Of a stretch of 38,608 nt of DNA, positions 1-7,781 are shown one piece after another. The stretch's first letter is position 1, and each line of letters begins with the position of its first letter. The DNA comes from Prochlorococcus sp. AG-363-N16. Its GTDB lineage: Bacteria > Cyanobacteriota > Cyanobacteriia > PCC-6307 > Cyanobiaceae. Below the pieces are notes generated by a model. It was not told the origin of the DNA, did not search any database, and was given only the letters and a program-made list of their open reading frames with translations. The stretch covers positions 1 through 38,608 of the forward strand of contig QCFW01000010.1 in NCBI GenBank assembly GCA_003280135.1, in the 5' to 3' direction. A program made the position numbers and the translations under genes.

Positions 1-1
1 C

Positions 2-150
2 ATCTGTTTGTATTAGTAATCAAAACCTGATTGAAATAGAATAAAGAAATGAGGGTGAGAATGTTAAGCCATCCACACACCATCCACACATCGCAATATC
101 ACTGAGAACCCATGGCATCAAAGGAACCTAACTACTGGATCATGAAAAGT
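2..150 (+). repeat. EVE 5'-end repeat, copy 1 (left edge of island)
   Basis: Nearly identical to the upstream region and first codons of the intact EVE gene at 31974. It holds the 9-mer CATCCACAC twice (70-78 and 81-89), the start codon at 112 and the core at 132-146. The reading frame gives MASKEPNYWIMKSE, then leaves the EVE sequence and stops at 196-198 (28 codons). It is an EVE stub, not a working gene. The repeat may begin before the window. Confidence 0.85.
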
Positions 151-219
151 GAGCATTCAGTTATATCAATGGATCTAAGCCAATTGAGATTAAGGTAACT
201 AGCAAGAAGATAGATAAGA

Positions 220-250
220 GGTAGAGGAGTCAGGATTCGAACCTGCAACC
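220..250 (-). other. tRNA 3'-end-like fragment
   Basis: Read on the minus strand this 31-bp stretch contains GCAGG, TTCGAAT, CCTGA and then CTCCTCT-A-CC. That matches a T-arm (one mismatched stem pair), a 7-nt 3' acceptor strand, a discriminator base and CC. No 5' half is present and I see no full tRNA in the window. It starts right after the stop codon of the neighbouring minus-strand gene. It may be a remnant of a tRNA attachment site; chance similarity cannot be excluded. Confidence 0.4.
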
Positions 251-672
251 TAGTCATTCTCCATAGTTTCCTGTTTGGGCTTCACATAAAAACGCTCATT
301 CCATTTGAGCTTTGGCATAGTTGTGACGCCTAAATCACCATAAGCCTCTTGCACACACTTATCTGGAGGCTCTCTTACATCTCCAACTTTGCATGTCTTA
401 TAAGAACAACTACACATTTTTTGTCTGCGTTCTCCATACATTTTGGGATCAGGCAGGATTATTTGGTCAGCCCAGTAAGCCTTGCAACCGTTCACCCATT
501 CCAATTCTCTTTCTGCTTCTTTATCTGCTTTCTTTTCAGCTTTCTTCTCTGCTTGATAAGACTGAACTCGCAGCCAGACTAAATCACCAATGTATATAAG
601 AGAGCCAATGCAAGCTAGAGCTGCAACTACACCAAGAGTGCTTAGGAAGCCCTGTTTAAAAGAACTATTCAT
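250..672 (-). CDS. small membrane-anchored protein of unknown function (cassette 1)
   Basis: I do not recognise this protein (about 140 residues). From the start chosen here it has a short N-terminus, one hydrophobic segment at about residues 8-32, then a highly charged Lys/Glu/Ala stretch likely to be helical, and a C-terminal part with several cysteines including a CSCSYKTC cluster. This suggests a single-pass protein with a soluble Cys-rich tail. The frame stays open up to a TTG at 723, but that TTG lies inside the CATTCCAAC pair of repeat copy 2, so the ATG at 672 (MNSSFKQG) is preferred. It is the only gene of cassette 1 and points away from the next repeat. Confidence 0.5.
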   Translation of the reverse strand: MNSSFKQGFLSTLGVVAALACIGSLIYIGDLVWLRVQSYQAEKKAEKKADKEAERELEWVNGCKAYWADQIILPDPKMYGERRQKMCSCSYKTCKVGDVREPPDKCVQEAYGDLGVTTMPKLKWNERFYVKPKQETMEND

Positions 673-689
673 AGTCACATAATAGATAT

Positions 690-780
690 GGAAGAATAAG
701 GTTTCTTTCCAACTCCATTCCAACCATCGAGTATCGCTAGGATTACAGACTATGACTGAAGTTAACTACTGGATCATGAA
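690..780 (+). repeat. EVE 5'-end repeat, copy 2
   Basis: Second sub-family, closest to copies 5 and 7. The tandem 9-mer is CTTTCCAAC/CATTCCAAC (705-713 and 716-724), followed after 41 bp by the core at 766-780. The stub starts at 752 and reads MTEVNYWIMK, then runs to a stop at 809-811. Right of the core, 781-875 is also found right of copy 3 (1820-1914), so cassettes 2 and 3 have related left ends. Confidence 0.8.
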
Positions 781-829
781 AAGAGTAACTCTAATGGTGG
801 AAAGGGATTAGAAGGAATCAGTCAATTCT

Positions 830-848
830 GTTCGAACCTTGTTCGAAC
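830..848 (+). other. tandem GTTCGAAC pair, left end of cassette 2
   Basis: GTTCGAAC occurs twice with 11-bp period (830-837 and 841-848), starting 49 bp after the core of copy 2. Each 8-mer is itself a palindrome. The same pair at the same distance follows copy 3. It is a candidate recombinase or accessory-protein binding site. Confidence 0.5.
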
Positions 849-895
849 TTTTAATCCATTTCCAGAAGGTCTAAAAAGCTCAGATTTAAAAAAAG

Positions 896-1672
896 TTAAA
901 TCCCCAATACTTTCTTTCTCATTGCTTGATATTCACTTTCAGATATAACACCTCTGTCTAATAAATCCTTTACTTTATTCAACTCAAATTCTATTCCTCT
1001 ATCTTGATTATTATTGTCTATAGATTTTATTTTAGATTTAATCTTTGTTTCTTTTACAGTCTCATTGTAAGAGTCAGAAGGAGAGATCTCCTCTAAATTT
1101 TGGAGTTTATAGCCTGCATATTTCCTTGCATTGTCAATTCCAATCTTAGACAGGATGGGTGTGCTAATAAAGGATAAAATCTGTACAACTGATACTATAG
1201 AACTAGGATCTTGGGAGTTAAGAGTGAAAGCTATACTTAGAAAAGCAAACACCAATCCTGATGCCATCTGATACAGAATAGGTGTAACTGTTTTTCTACT
1301 AAATGCATAAAAAAGACCAACAAATGGAATTAAATGCGCTAGAGCATATCCCCATCCAACATCTCTTTGCCTAAGTTTAAAGGCATAAATTAAACTAGGG
1401 CTTATTGTTCCGCGACTAAGAGCTAAACCTGGGTCCTCTAATACTGCTTGATTTGTACTATCTCTATTAAAAACTTTTGTATTATCAGCAGACATTTTTA
1501 ACTTCTGACTATTACCTCTACGACTGCGTGCTAAACCTGGGTCATACTCTCCTTTTTGATTAATTCCTGCGGAGTCATCAACAATATCAACTTTTCTATT
1601 GCGAGCTCGAGCTAAACCTGGGTCAAACTTACCTTCTTCATTAATTCCCAAATCTTTGTTCATTTTTTTCAT
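896..1672 (-). CDS. membrane protein with DPGLARSR repeats and C-terminal SHOCT-like motif (cassette 2)
   Basis: A 258-residue protein with three parts. The soluble N-terminal 95 residues contain three copies of a short motif, DPGLARAR (about 17-24), DPGLARSR (44-51) and DPGLALSR (80-87), the first two preceded by GINEEGKF or GINQKGEY. Residues 105-180 form hydrophobic segments, probably two to three membrane spans. The C-terminal 30 residues (KDLLDRGVISESEYQAMRKK) match the short SHOCT oligomerisation motif. The role is unknown. The start MKKMNK offers two adjacent ATGs; the first is used. It is the sole gene of cassette 2. Confidence 0.7.
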   Translation of the reverse strand: MKKMNKDLGINEEGKFDPGLARARNRKVDIVDDSAGINQKGEYDPGLARSRRGNSQKLKMSADNTKVFNRDSTNQAVLEDPGLALSRGTISPSLIYAFKLRQRDVGWGYALAHLIPFVGLFYAFSRKTVTPILYQMASGLVFAFLSIAFTLNSQDPSSIVSVVQILSFISTPILSKIGIDNARKYAGYKLQNLEEISPSDSYNETVKETKIKSKIKSIDNNNQDRGIEFELNKVKDLLDRGVISESEYQAMRKKVLGI

Positions 1673-1736
1673 TCACCCAATAGCTTTATTATATGAAAGC
1701 TAATAAAAGAAAAATCACTGAGAGCGAAATTGCTAC

Positions 1737-1819
1737 TTCGAACTATCCACACACCGTTCACATACTCCAATTCCTCTGAGATCTCTTGATATGACTGAAA
1801 TTAACTACTGGATCATGAA
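1737..1819 (+). repeat. EVE 5'-end repeat, copy 3 (diverged)
   Basis: The most diverged copy. The 9-mer pair is TATCCACAC (1744-1752) and CGTTCACAT (1755-1763), still 11 bp apart and 41 bp before the core at 1805-1819. The stub starts at 1791 (MTEINYWIMK) and stops at 1848-1850. It is probably one of the oldest junctions. Confidence 0.7.
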
Positions 1820-1868
1820 AAGAGTACCTCTAATGGTGGAAAGGGATTAGAAGAAAGCAATAAATTCT

Positions 1869-1887
1869 GTTCGAACCTTGTTCGAAC
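1869..1887 (+). other. tandem GTTCGAAC pair, left end of cassette 3
   Basis: GTTCGAAC at 1869-1876 and 1880-1887, 11-bp period, starting 49 bp after the core of copy 3. It lies inside the 95-bp block (1820-1914) shared with the left end of cassette 2. Confidence 0.5.
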
Positions 1888-2008
1888 TTTTAATTCATTT
1901 CTAGAAGGTCTAAAGCATGCTCGGTTGTGCAACATTACCAAAATCTCAAATATCTAATTAAGAATTTCTTCGCTGCTATGTTGATAAGGATTTCTATTAG
2001 AAAGAGTT

Positions 2009-2578
2009 TTGCCAAAAGGGAAAAAATCTTCTAGAGGTCCAAGAGGAATTGACGAATCGACACTTGGAAAGATTCAGGAGTTTTGTAGTGTTCATAATTG
2101 CCCAGAAGAAAAAGTAATTGAATTAATCAAGTTTGCACTTTCTCCACCTCCTTTAACTCTTGTAGAGATGCCATTAAAAGATATAAAAACTTCTGTTGCA
2201 ATTGCATGGAACAAAACCAACTATTCTCAGCTCAAAGAAGATCCAGAGTGGAAGATATACCACAAAAATTCAGGCCTTAGCGCTGCCAAAAGGCTGACTT
2301 GGGAGCACTATTTCCGAGAATGGGTTGAACTTCCAGGAGAAGAAAAAAACCTTACATCTGGCTATGGAGTTATCAATGGGATTGATATCTTTAAGAACTT
2401 TAGACCTTGGGAAGTTTTCAATGTCGACAAAAATACAGGTACTAAACAAGATATTCAAAACGCATTTAAGAAATTATCTTTCAAATATCATCCAGATACA
2501 GGTCCCAACGGTGGTGATAGAAATATCTTTGAGAAGTTAAAGGAAATGAGAGATTCTTTGCTGGTAATCTTTAATTAA
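2009..2578 (+). CDS. protein with C-terminal J-domain (DnaJ-like), cassette 3
   Basis: A 189-residue protein. The last 55 residues form a J-domain: PWEVF opens helix I at about 133, AFKKLSFKYHPD contains the HPD motif at 161-163, and a GGD-x-x-x-F segment leads into the final helix. J-domains stimulate the ATPase of Hsp70. The N-terminal 130 residues are not recognised and may hold the client or partner-binding part. The start used is TTG, preceded by AGAAAGAG. The stop codon is followed directly by the ATG of the next gene, so the two are probably translated together and act in one pathway. Confidence 0.7.
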   Translation: MPKGKKSSRGPRGIDESTLGKIQEFCSVHNCPEEKVIELIKFALSPPPLTLVEMPLKDIKTSVAIAWNKTNYSQLKEDPEWKIYHKNSGLSAAKRLTWEHYFREWVELPGEEKNLTSGYGVINGIDIFKNFRPWEVFNVDKNTGTKQDIQNAFKKLSFKYHPDTGPNGGDRNIFEKLKEMRDSLLVIFN

Positions 2579-3667
2579 ATGGATAAGGTTTCTAATCAGC
2601 CTAAATCAACTCTGATATCTGCCGAGAATTTAGCAGATATTTTAAGAGTAAATGTCGAAGATATTTATAGCTATTGTAAATTCTTTGATGCAGATCCTGA
2701 TGACGAATGGGTACTGAATGAAAAAGAACATTTTATCTATATAAATAAAAAGCATGGTGCAAGAAAGTTCACAAAGTCAGGAGCACTTGAATTAGCTAAG
2801 TATGTCGAAGAAAATGTTGATAAGAAAAGTCCCTGGAGGAAACTAGTAAAAACTTTTTTTGACCGAAGACACAAGAAATATGTCAGATCATGTGTAATGG
2901 AAAGAGTGGCTGATCTTGGTGGCTTTAAAAAAGGAGTGACCATACAAAGAGGGAAAGCATTTGTTAATACTCAGCAAACTCGCTATATCCTTCGTTTAGC
3001 AAATAGGCAGGATCTATTAAAGGCTGCATTGGAATATGAACAAAGAGGTGAAGAACATGGCAGACCTCCAATGAAACATGATGATCATTTTATTGATTTA
3101 CCTGATGAAATTGGTCTTAGTTATTCCGCTAACGGGATAAAGCGTTTGTCTATGGCGTTACAAAATATTTGTAAAAGCAGATCAACAAAGTCATGGAATT
3201 CAGCAGTCTCTGAATCTATTCTTCAAACACTAAAAGAAGTTTCAAAACCACTAATAGCTGACAATAGGAAGCTTGCAGAGATAACAAAATTAGCCAAAAA
3301 CAAAGCAAAACAATATTGCGAGGTAAGCAAAAGAAAAAAAAGCAATGTAAATCTAGACTTTTCTCTAACTGCGCATCATTTGTATGACAAAAGTAACTAT
3401 GACTTTTTTCAATATGAAATTAATAATGTAATTGCGATTGACTCTAAACTCCACAACGCCTTTCACGCTTGGATGGGAGGGTTTAACAAGTCATGTACAG
3501 CCGAAGACTTTTTAGCATGGTTAAAAGTTCAATCGCATGAAATCTTTGAGGGCTGTGATGATGAAGTATCTCAAGAAGCTGCCGCAATAGCCAATATAAA
3601 AAGACGAATTCAACTGCTAAGACCGGCTCTTGATGCAAGAGAAGAGGTGTCTGAAGCCAGTGAATAG
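2579..3667 (+). CDS. HNH-like nuclease-fold protein coupled to the J-domain gene
   Basis: A 362-residue protein starting at the base after the preceding stop. Residues 12-75 look like a DNA-binding or helix-turn-helix-like region (unverified). Around 264-300 is the pattern AHHLYDKS, then NNVIAID, then LHNAFHAW: His266/267, Asn283, His292 and His296 in the order of an HNH/beta-beta-alpha-metal endonuclease as seen in many phage proteins. I do not see the Cys pairs that often brace such folds. The C-terminus is charged. Role unknown; nuclease activity is an inference. The pairing with a J-domain protein is unusual and could mean chaperone-controlled activity or a defence function. Confidence 0.6.
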   Translation: MDKVSNQPKSTLISAENLADILRVNVEDIYSYCKFFDADPDDEWVLNEKEHFIYINKKHGARKFTKSGALELAKYVEENVDKKSPWRKLVKTFFDRRHKKYVRSCVMERVADLGGFKKGVTIQRGKAFVNTQQTRYILRLANRQDLLKAALEYEQRGEEHGRPPMKHDDHFIDLPDEIGLSYSANGIKRLSMALQNICKSRSTKSWNSAVSESILQTLKEVSKPLIADNRKLAEITKLAKNKAKQYCEVSKRKKSNVNLDFSLTAHHLYDKSNYDFFQYEINNVIAIDSKLHNAFHAWMGGFNKSCTAEDFLAWLKVQSHEIFEGCDDEVSQEAAAIANIKRRIQLLRPALDAREEVSEASE

Positions 3668-3688
3668 TTGGGGAAACCATTTCTATTG

Positions 3689-4009
3689 TCAATCAAGTTG
3701 TTTATCTTTCACTTTTAATCGAATCAATCTCAGTAATTCCTTTGCTCTTAGTTCATAGCTCTCAGATATATCTCCTGAGTGCCTAAAGGCTCTCTGGCAC
3801 CAGAACAAACCCTTCCGAAGTTCAGTCAACCTGGTCTTCTCATTGGAGTCAAAAACAAATTGCCGCCACGAAAAAAATTCAGCGTCAGTCTTAGGAAGCG
3901 GAATTTTTAAAGCAAACCTTCCCCAATCAGCAATCCAAAAAGGTTCTCTATCATCGGGGTCAGGAATCTTCTCTAGCAAAAGATCCCCATTAGTTACAAC
4001 TTTCACCAT
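3689..4009 (-). CDS. small protein of unknown function (cassette 3)
   Basis: A 106-residue soluble protein, convergent with the HNH-like gene (21-bp gap). It contains aromatic-rich stretches (PFWIADWGRF and FFSWRQFVF) followed by a basic helical region (RLTELRKGLFWCQRAFRH) and a charged C-terminus. I do not recognise a family. The ATG at 4009 is used; no clear ribosome site is visible. Confidence 0.45.
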   Translation of the reverse strand: MVKVVTNGDLLLEKIPDPDDREPFWIADWGRFALKIPLPKTDAEFFSWRQFVFDSNEKTRLTELRKGLFWCQRAFRHSGDISESYELRAKELLRLIRLKVKDKQLD

Positions 4010-4088
4010 CTAGAAATTAGGTGTCATTAATCAACAGAGCGAACGTCATATATGCCCATCATGCCAGTCGATATATTTTCCGGTTGAG

Positions 4089-4234
4089 ATCTTTTAGCTA
4101 TTAGTAATCAAAACTTGATTGAAATAGAATAAAGAAATGAGGGTGAGAATATTAATCCATCCACACACCATCCACACATCGCAATATCGCTGAGAACCCA
4201 TGGCATCACAGGAACCTAACTACTGGATCATGAA
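4089..4234 (+). repeat. EVE 5'-end repeat, copy 4
   Basis: Almost identical to copies 1, 6 and 8. CATCCACAC pair at 4158-4166 and 4169-4177, then 42 bp to the core at 4220-4234. The stub starts at 4200, reads MASQEPNYWIMKYVR and stops at 4245-4247. It marks the left edge of the recombinase-bearing cassette. Confidence 0.85.
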
Positions 4235-4282
4235 GTACGTAAGATGAGTGAAGGACTGGGTTTTAAAGGAATCGGATAATTT

Positions 4283-4302
4283 CATTCCAACTCCATTCCA
4301 AC
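4283..4302 (+). other. tandem CATTCCAAC pair, left end of cassette 4
   Basis: CATTCCAAC at 4283-4291 and 4294-4302, 11-bp period, 48 bp after the core of copy 4 and 36 bp before the recombinase start codon. The same 9-mer pair occurs at the right end of this cassette. It could serve as an arm-type recombinase site, as an operator of the recombinase gene, or both. Confidence 0.55.
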
Positions 4303-4338
4303 TTTGAGTTCGTTTCTTCTTTACTCATACGCCCAGTA

Positions 4339-5892
4339 ATGCCAAAGATTGTAGAGAAAAGAAAAGTCCTGAATGGGCGTGGAATAGTTGGACAGTTTGG
4401 TGTTGGAACCAGTCAAGGCAAATTCTTTTATCGTGAAAAGGTACAAGGTCAGAAAGCTTATAAATTCAAGGTTCTTCCTGATGCCAAGAATCTGGATGAG
4501 GCTGAATCATTAGCGGCTGATGCAGCGATCGAATTAAGAGATGAACTCAAGGATGCAGAACGAATAGAAGAAAGCTATGACCCGATGAACTTAGTCAAAC
4601 GAGAAGAAAAGCTCTTAAAGAGAAAAGAGAAACTAGCCAAAGCAGAACAGAAGAAAGAGAACCCCAAGATCTCCATCGAGAAAGCAATGGAGCAATGGTT
4701 AGTGGAACAGAAAAGAAGAGTCGATGCTGGGACGTTTTCTCAGAACAGTTATGAGCACAAGTTGAATTGTTCAAAACACATCATGGACTTCCTCAAGAAA
4801 AGGAAAGTTCTTTTAACAAGCCAAATAACCAATACAACCTTTGATCAATACCCTGAGTTCAGAATGAGGCAAACACAAAGACGCATAGTCATCAATCGAG
4901 AGCTTGCAGTCTTAGGGGAGTTTATAAAGAGCTATTTGGTCAAGCACAAATACATTCCTGCTCACCTTTGGCTAGATGGACAATTCTTACCAAGAATCAC
5001 AATCAGGGAAACAGATAAAGATGCAAATCCAGCCATCAATCAAGACGACTGGAGAACAATTATTGATTACATCAGAGAAGAGTGGAGGCCACTGGCTTAT
5101 GAGAAAGATCAGTTTGGGAGGAGATCAGAGAAGTCCATCTATTTCCGCAACATGTTTTGGCATTGGTTATTAATTGCTAAGAGCACAGGCATGTCCCCCG
5201 AGGAGATCTGCAAGATGAAATGGAAGAGTGTCGAGATTATTGATGTCGGACGAATTAGTAAATCCAAAGCGATAGAAGAATATGAACAGATCCTTGATGA
5301 GATCAGAGAAGAGGGGAAAGAAGGTGAGATTTATATCGAGCCACCTGACTTAGATATCAATCCGTCTGATTGGGTTCTCAATCACGATGCTTGGGGAAGA
5401 GAAGAACGACTGATTTCTTTTATCACCACTGTTAGGGCTAAGACTTCCAGAGTTAGAGAAATCCCTTGCAATCTTGGATATGTCTTTAGGCGATGGAAAT
5501 ACTTTCTAGAGAATGAACTCAAACACAAGGTCAGAGGTGATGATTATGTGTTTGCTCAGATCCATAACGAGATGAAGCAACCGAATCAAAGAAAGATCCA
5601 ACAGCATTGGAGATGGGCAGTGGATAAATTGATGGACGAAGGGAAGCTCAAAGGTCATAAGTTCTCTGATCGTCCTTATACCCTCTACTCATTGAGATCT
5701 ACTTTCATTGAAAATCACTTAATGAAAGGGACAGATATCTTTTTACTGGCTCGTATCTGTGGCAACAGCGTCAAGACAATCATGGATACCTACGAACGCA
5801 TAGACATACGTAAGAGAACTAAAGAAATTACTGATATTGAGTACGGAAAGAAGACAAGCAATGCAGCAGTGGTTCAGTTGTATGCTGACTAA
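4339..5892 (+). CDS. tyrosine recombinase / integrase
   Basis: A 517-residue integrase-like protein. Residues 1-75 resemble an N-terminal arm-binding region, 80-108 are a charged helical linker, about 110-215 the SAM-like core-binding domain, and 265-490 the catalytic domain. Visible catalytic features are YTLYSLRST (Arg453), GNSVKTI (Asn476) and MDTYERID (nucleophile Tyr485). Deviations: the usual first Arg after TGM is Ser286, box II His is Tyr450, and the GH/GW position is Asn476. Tyr for His in box II also occurs, as I recall, in some marine phage integrases. It likely recombines the EVE core sites, given its place next to one; this is unproven. The ATG at 4339 has no strong ribosome site. 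Confidence 0.85.
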   Translation: MPKIVEKRKVLNGRGIVGQFGVGTSQGKFFYREKVQGQKAYKFKVLPDAKNLDEAESLAADAAIELRDELKDAERIEESYDPMNLVKREEKLLKRKEKLAKAEQKKENPKISIEKAMEQWLVEQKRRVDAGTFSQNSYEHKLNCSKHIMDFLKKRKVLLTSQITNTTFDQYPEFRMRQTQRRIVINRELAVLGEFIKSYLVKHKYIPAHLWLDGQFLPRITIRETDKDANPAINQDDWRTIIDYIREEWRPLAYEKDQFGRRSEKSIYFRNMFWHWLLIAKSTGMSPEEICKMKWKSVEIIDVGRISKSKAIEEYEQILDEIREEGKEGEIYIEPPDLDINPSDWVLNHDAWGREERLISFITTVRAKTSRVREIPCNLGYVFRRWKYFLENELKHKVRGDDYVFAQIHNEMKQPNQRKIQQHWRWAVDKLMDEGKLKGHKFSDRPYTLYSLRSTFIENHLMKGTDIFLLARICGNSVKTIMDTYERIDIRKRTKEITDIEYGKKTSNAAVVQLYAD

Positions 5893-6082
5893 GCCAGTTA
5901 TAGCAATAGCTTTAGCGAGTACGCACGTATAGAGGGGAGGGGGAATAAGCCCTATCTCTAGAACGATTGCAGTGCAATGGATCTCACGATGTTGCACTTA
6001 TACAGGGAGACATAGAAGCCTGTTCTCATAAACCTAGTCAGCAGAACAAATTTATTTGATGTCGCACGTATACAGAGGGAAG

Positions 6083-6463
6083 GGAAGACAAATATAACTA
6101 CAACCATTTCCTTTACTGATGTTCCGGTGAGCGCAGCGAACGAACATCCCGAAAGTACCGCCTGTATCTCCAAAACACACAAACCCCAACACTCAATATC
6201 TAAAGGTTCAACCCTGATGATCAGTAATGTCCAATGAGAGGACATTCCGCATCATCCCTGTTGAGACTGTATGGAAGACAAATATAACTACAATCATTTC
6301 CTTTACTGATGTTCCGGTGAGCGCAGCGAACGAACATCCCGAAAGTACCGCCTGTATCTCCAAAACACACAAACCCCAACACTCAATATCTAAAGGTTCA
6401 ACCCTGATGATTCTGCTGTCCCCTCATAGGACATTCCGTATCATCCTTGTTGAAACTGTATGG
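6083..6463 (+). repeat. 190-bp tandem repeat, two units
   Basis: Unit 1 (6083-6272) and unit 2 (6273-6463) are nearly identical over their first 139 bp and about 80% alike over the rest, with a 1-bp indel. Each contains the inverted repeat GATGTTC ... GAACATC around a GTGAGCGCAGCGAAC loop, able to fold into a hairpin. The segment just upstream (5919-6080) has degenerate related motifs (CGCACGTATA-CAGAGGGA). No convincing gene lies in 5893-6491. It may be non-coding RNA, a terminator region for the recombinase, or an element-specific DNA site. Confidence 0.8.
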
Positions 6464-6491
6464 ATAGATAGATAGTTAATTCACAATCACA

Positions 6492-6896
6492 ATGAAACCT
6501 CCAATTCCAAAAACTAAAAACATAGAGGCTTTAAAAAAGAACCTCCTAGATCAAATCAACAAACAATACGAACCAACACCTCAAGAAAAATACAATCAAG
6601 CAGTATTCAACAGAACATGGAATCCTGAAACGATGCCAGCAGACAGACTAAGAGAGTTTCAGTCTCATGGTTGGTTTATAGGTTATGAGCCAAGGAAAAT
6701 GACCCCAGAGCAAGCCGCTATTGAAGAACAGGAGTTTCAAGCAATAGCTAATGAAGCATTTCCCAATAATCAAAAACCAGCTACAGATAAACCCTTAACT
6801 CCCGAAAGAGCTAAGGAAATTATTGATGAAGTTTGGAGTAAGAAGAGATTCGTTAAGGATCAGCCCTTATCCATTATTCAAAACAAACTTCTTTGA
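6492..6896 (+). CDS. small soluble protein of unknown function (cassette 4)
   Basis: A 134-residue protein, rich in Lys, Glu, Pro and Gln, without membrane segments. It has a proline-rich start (MKPPIPKTKN), a central WNPETMPADRLREFQSHGW segment and a C-terminal half full of Glu/Lys with LTPERAKEIIDEVW. I do not recognise it. It directly follows the 190-bp repeats and converges with the next gene. Confidence 0.55.
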   Translation: MKPPIPKTKNIEALKKNLLDQINKQYEPTPQEKYNQAVFNRTWNPETMPADRLREFQSHGWFIGYEPRKMTPEQAAIEEQEFQAIANEAFPNNQKPATDKPLTPERAKEIIDEVWSKKRFVKDQPLSIIQNKLL

Positions 6897-6938
6897 ACAG
6901 GTTCTTTCTTACTGTTTCTTTTAAGATCGATCATCTAT

Positions 6939-7781
6939 CTATCCATCGCACCAGCTTGAAGCTTCATGGCAATCTTCATAACGAAAACCATTGTATTCGG
7001 CTAATTCCTCATATTCCAAGGGACCTAAGCTAGACAAATCATTAGACACATAAATGGCGTTTGAGACATAAGCAATAAGCATATCTTCAGTAAAGCCATA
7101 GGACTCAAATCGATCATCATCACTAGTAATTATCTCGGCTTTACCTTCTTTTAATGCTTGCTGTTCTTCTTGGTAATAAGTTGGATCATTATTTTTTTTA
7201 ATCAGGCTGATTGGAATAAATACTTCTCCACCATGTTCAAAATCACTTCTTATTAGTCCACCTTGAAAAATATCATATATTTCTCCTTCGTCATTCGATC
7301 TATTATCTAGGAGACTATTTTCGGAATCTAATACTGCCTGTTTAAAGAAATCTATATCGACCATCTCATTACCTTGATCATCAACCACGAAATAATTACA
7401 GGCTTTAGCTACTTCTTCAATGGAGTAGACGTTGATTAAATCATTCTTAACCTTATTGAGATTATATCCTTCTACTAAATCATCACGACTTTTAACTTTT
7501 TCAGTTAATTGAGTATTTTTAATTCCCTTTTCTTTTATCTCTTGAATCCATTTCGCTGCTTCTTCATCTCCTAAATCTGCTGCCTTTTGCCAATCAGCAA
7601 GTGCACCTTCTTTATCGCCTAACTCTTCCTTTGCACATCCACGATTCGCATATGCCTCTGCATAGTTGGGATTAAGTTCAATTGCCTTGGTGTAGTCCTC
7701 TATTGCTCCTTTGGATTCCTTTTGATCGTCCTTATCGCATCCCCGATCTAGATATTCAGCAGCAGTTTTTGGTTCAGTCAT
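6939..7781 (-). CDS. TPR-repeat protein with variable C-terminal domain (280 residues)
   Basis: The first 85 residues carry two TPR units (AIELNPNYAEAYANRGCAKE and a Sel1-like DWQKAADLGDEEAAKW ending). They are almost identical in protein and DNA to the start of the gene at 8707-10413. The remaining 190 residues are acidic, unrelated to that gene, and unrecognised. The ATG at 7781 is chosen because AAGGAG lies 8 bp upstream; the ATG at 7799 would put that site inside the gene. The start overlaps the stop of a 22-codon small ORF (ATGA). TPRs bind proteins, so this is probably an adaptor with a swappable effector part. Confidence 0.7.
   Translation of the reverse strand: MTEPKTAAEYLDRGCDKDDQKESKGAIEDYTKAIELNPNYAEAYANRGCAKEELGDKEGALADWQKAADLGDEEAAKWIQEIKEKGIKNTQLTEKVKSRDDLVEGYNLNKVKNDLINVYSIEEVAKACNYFVVDDQGNEMVDIDFFKQAVLDSENSLLDNRSNDEGEIYDIFQGGLIRSDFEHGGEVFIPISLIKKNNDPTYYQEEQQALKEGKAEIITSDDDRFESYGFTEDMLIAYVSNAIYVSNDLSSLGPLEYEELAEYNGFRYEDCHEASSWCDG

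Noticed and set aside
69-89. CATCCACAC pairs as DnaA boxes (resembling TTATCCACA)
   Set aside because: At the same position other copies have CATTCCAAC, which is not a DnaA box; the constant feature is position and period, not the DnaA-like sequence.
830-848. GTTCGAAC pairs as tRNA T-loops
   Set aside because: They lack T-stems and acceptor sequence, and are palindromes in 11-bp period matching the other 9-mer pairs.
3483-3692. Minus-strand ORF under the end of the HNH-like gene, and similar antisense ORFs under znuB, gpmI-side genes, gap and PrsW genes
   Set aside because: They mirror strong coding frames on the other strand and have no family signature of their own.
4045-4075. Possible EVE 3'-end remnants (CATCATGCCAGTCGAT here and GTCATGCCAATCGAT at 26187) resembling the SIMPVS codons of the intact gene
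   Set aside because: The match is too short and ends after about 11 bp; I cannot separate it from chance.
5958-6475. ORFs across the 190-bp tandem repeats on both strands
   Set aside because: Their sequence is explained by the DNA repeat, with no ribosome site and atypical composition.
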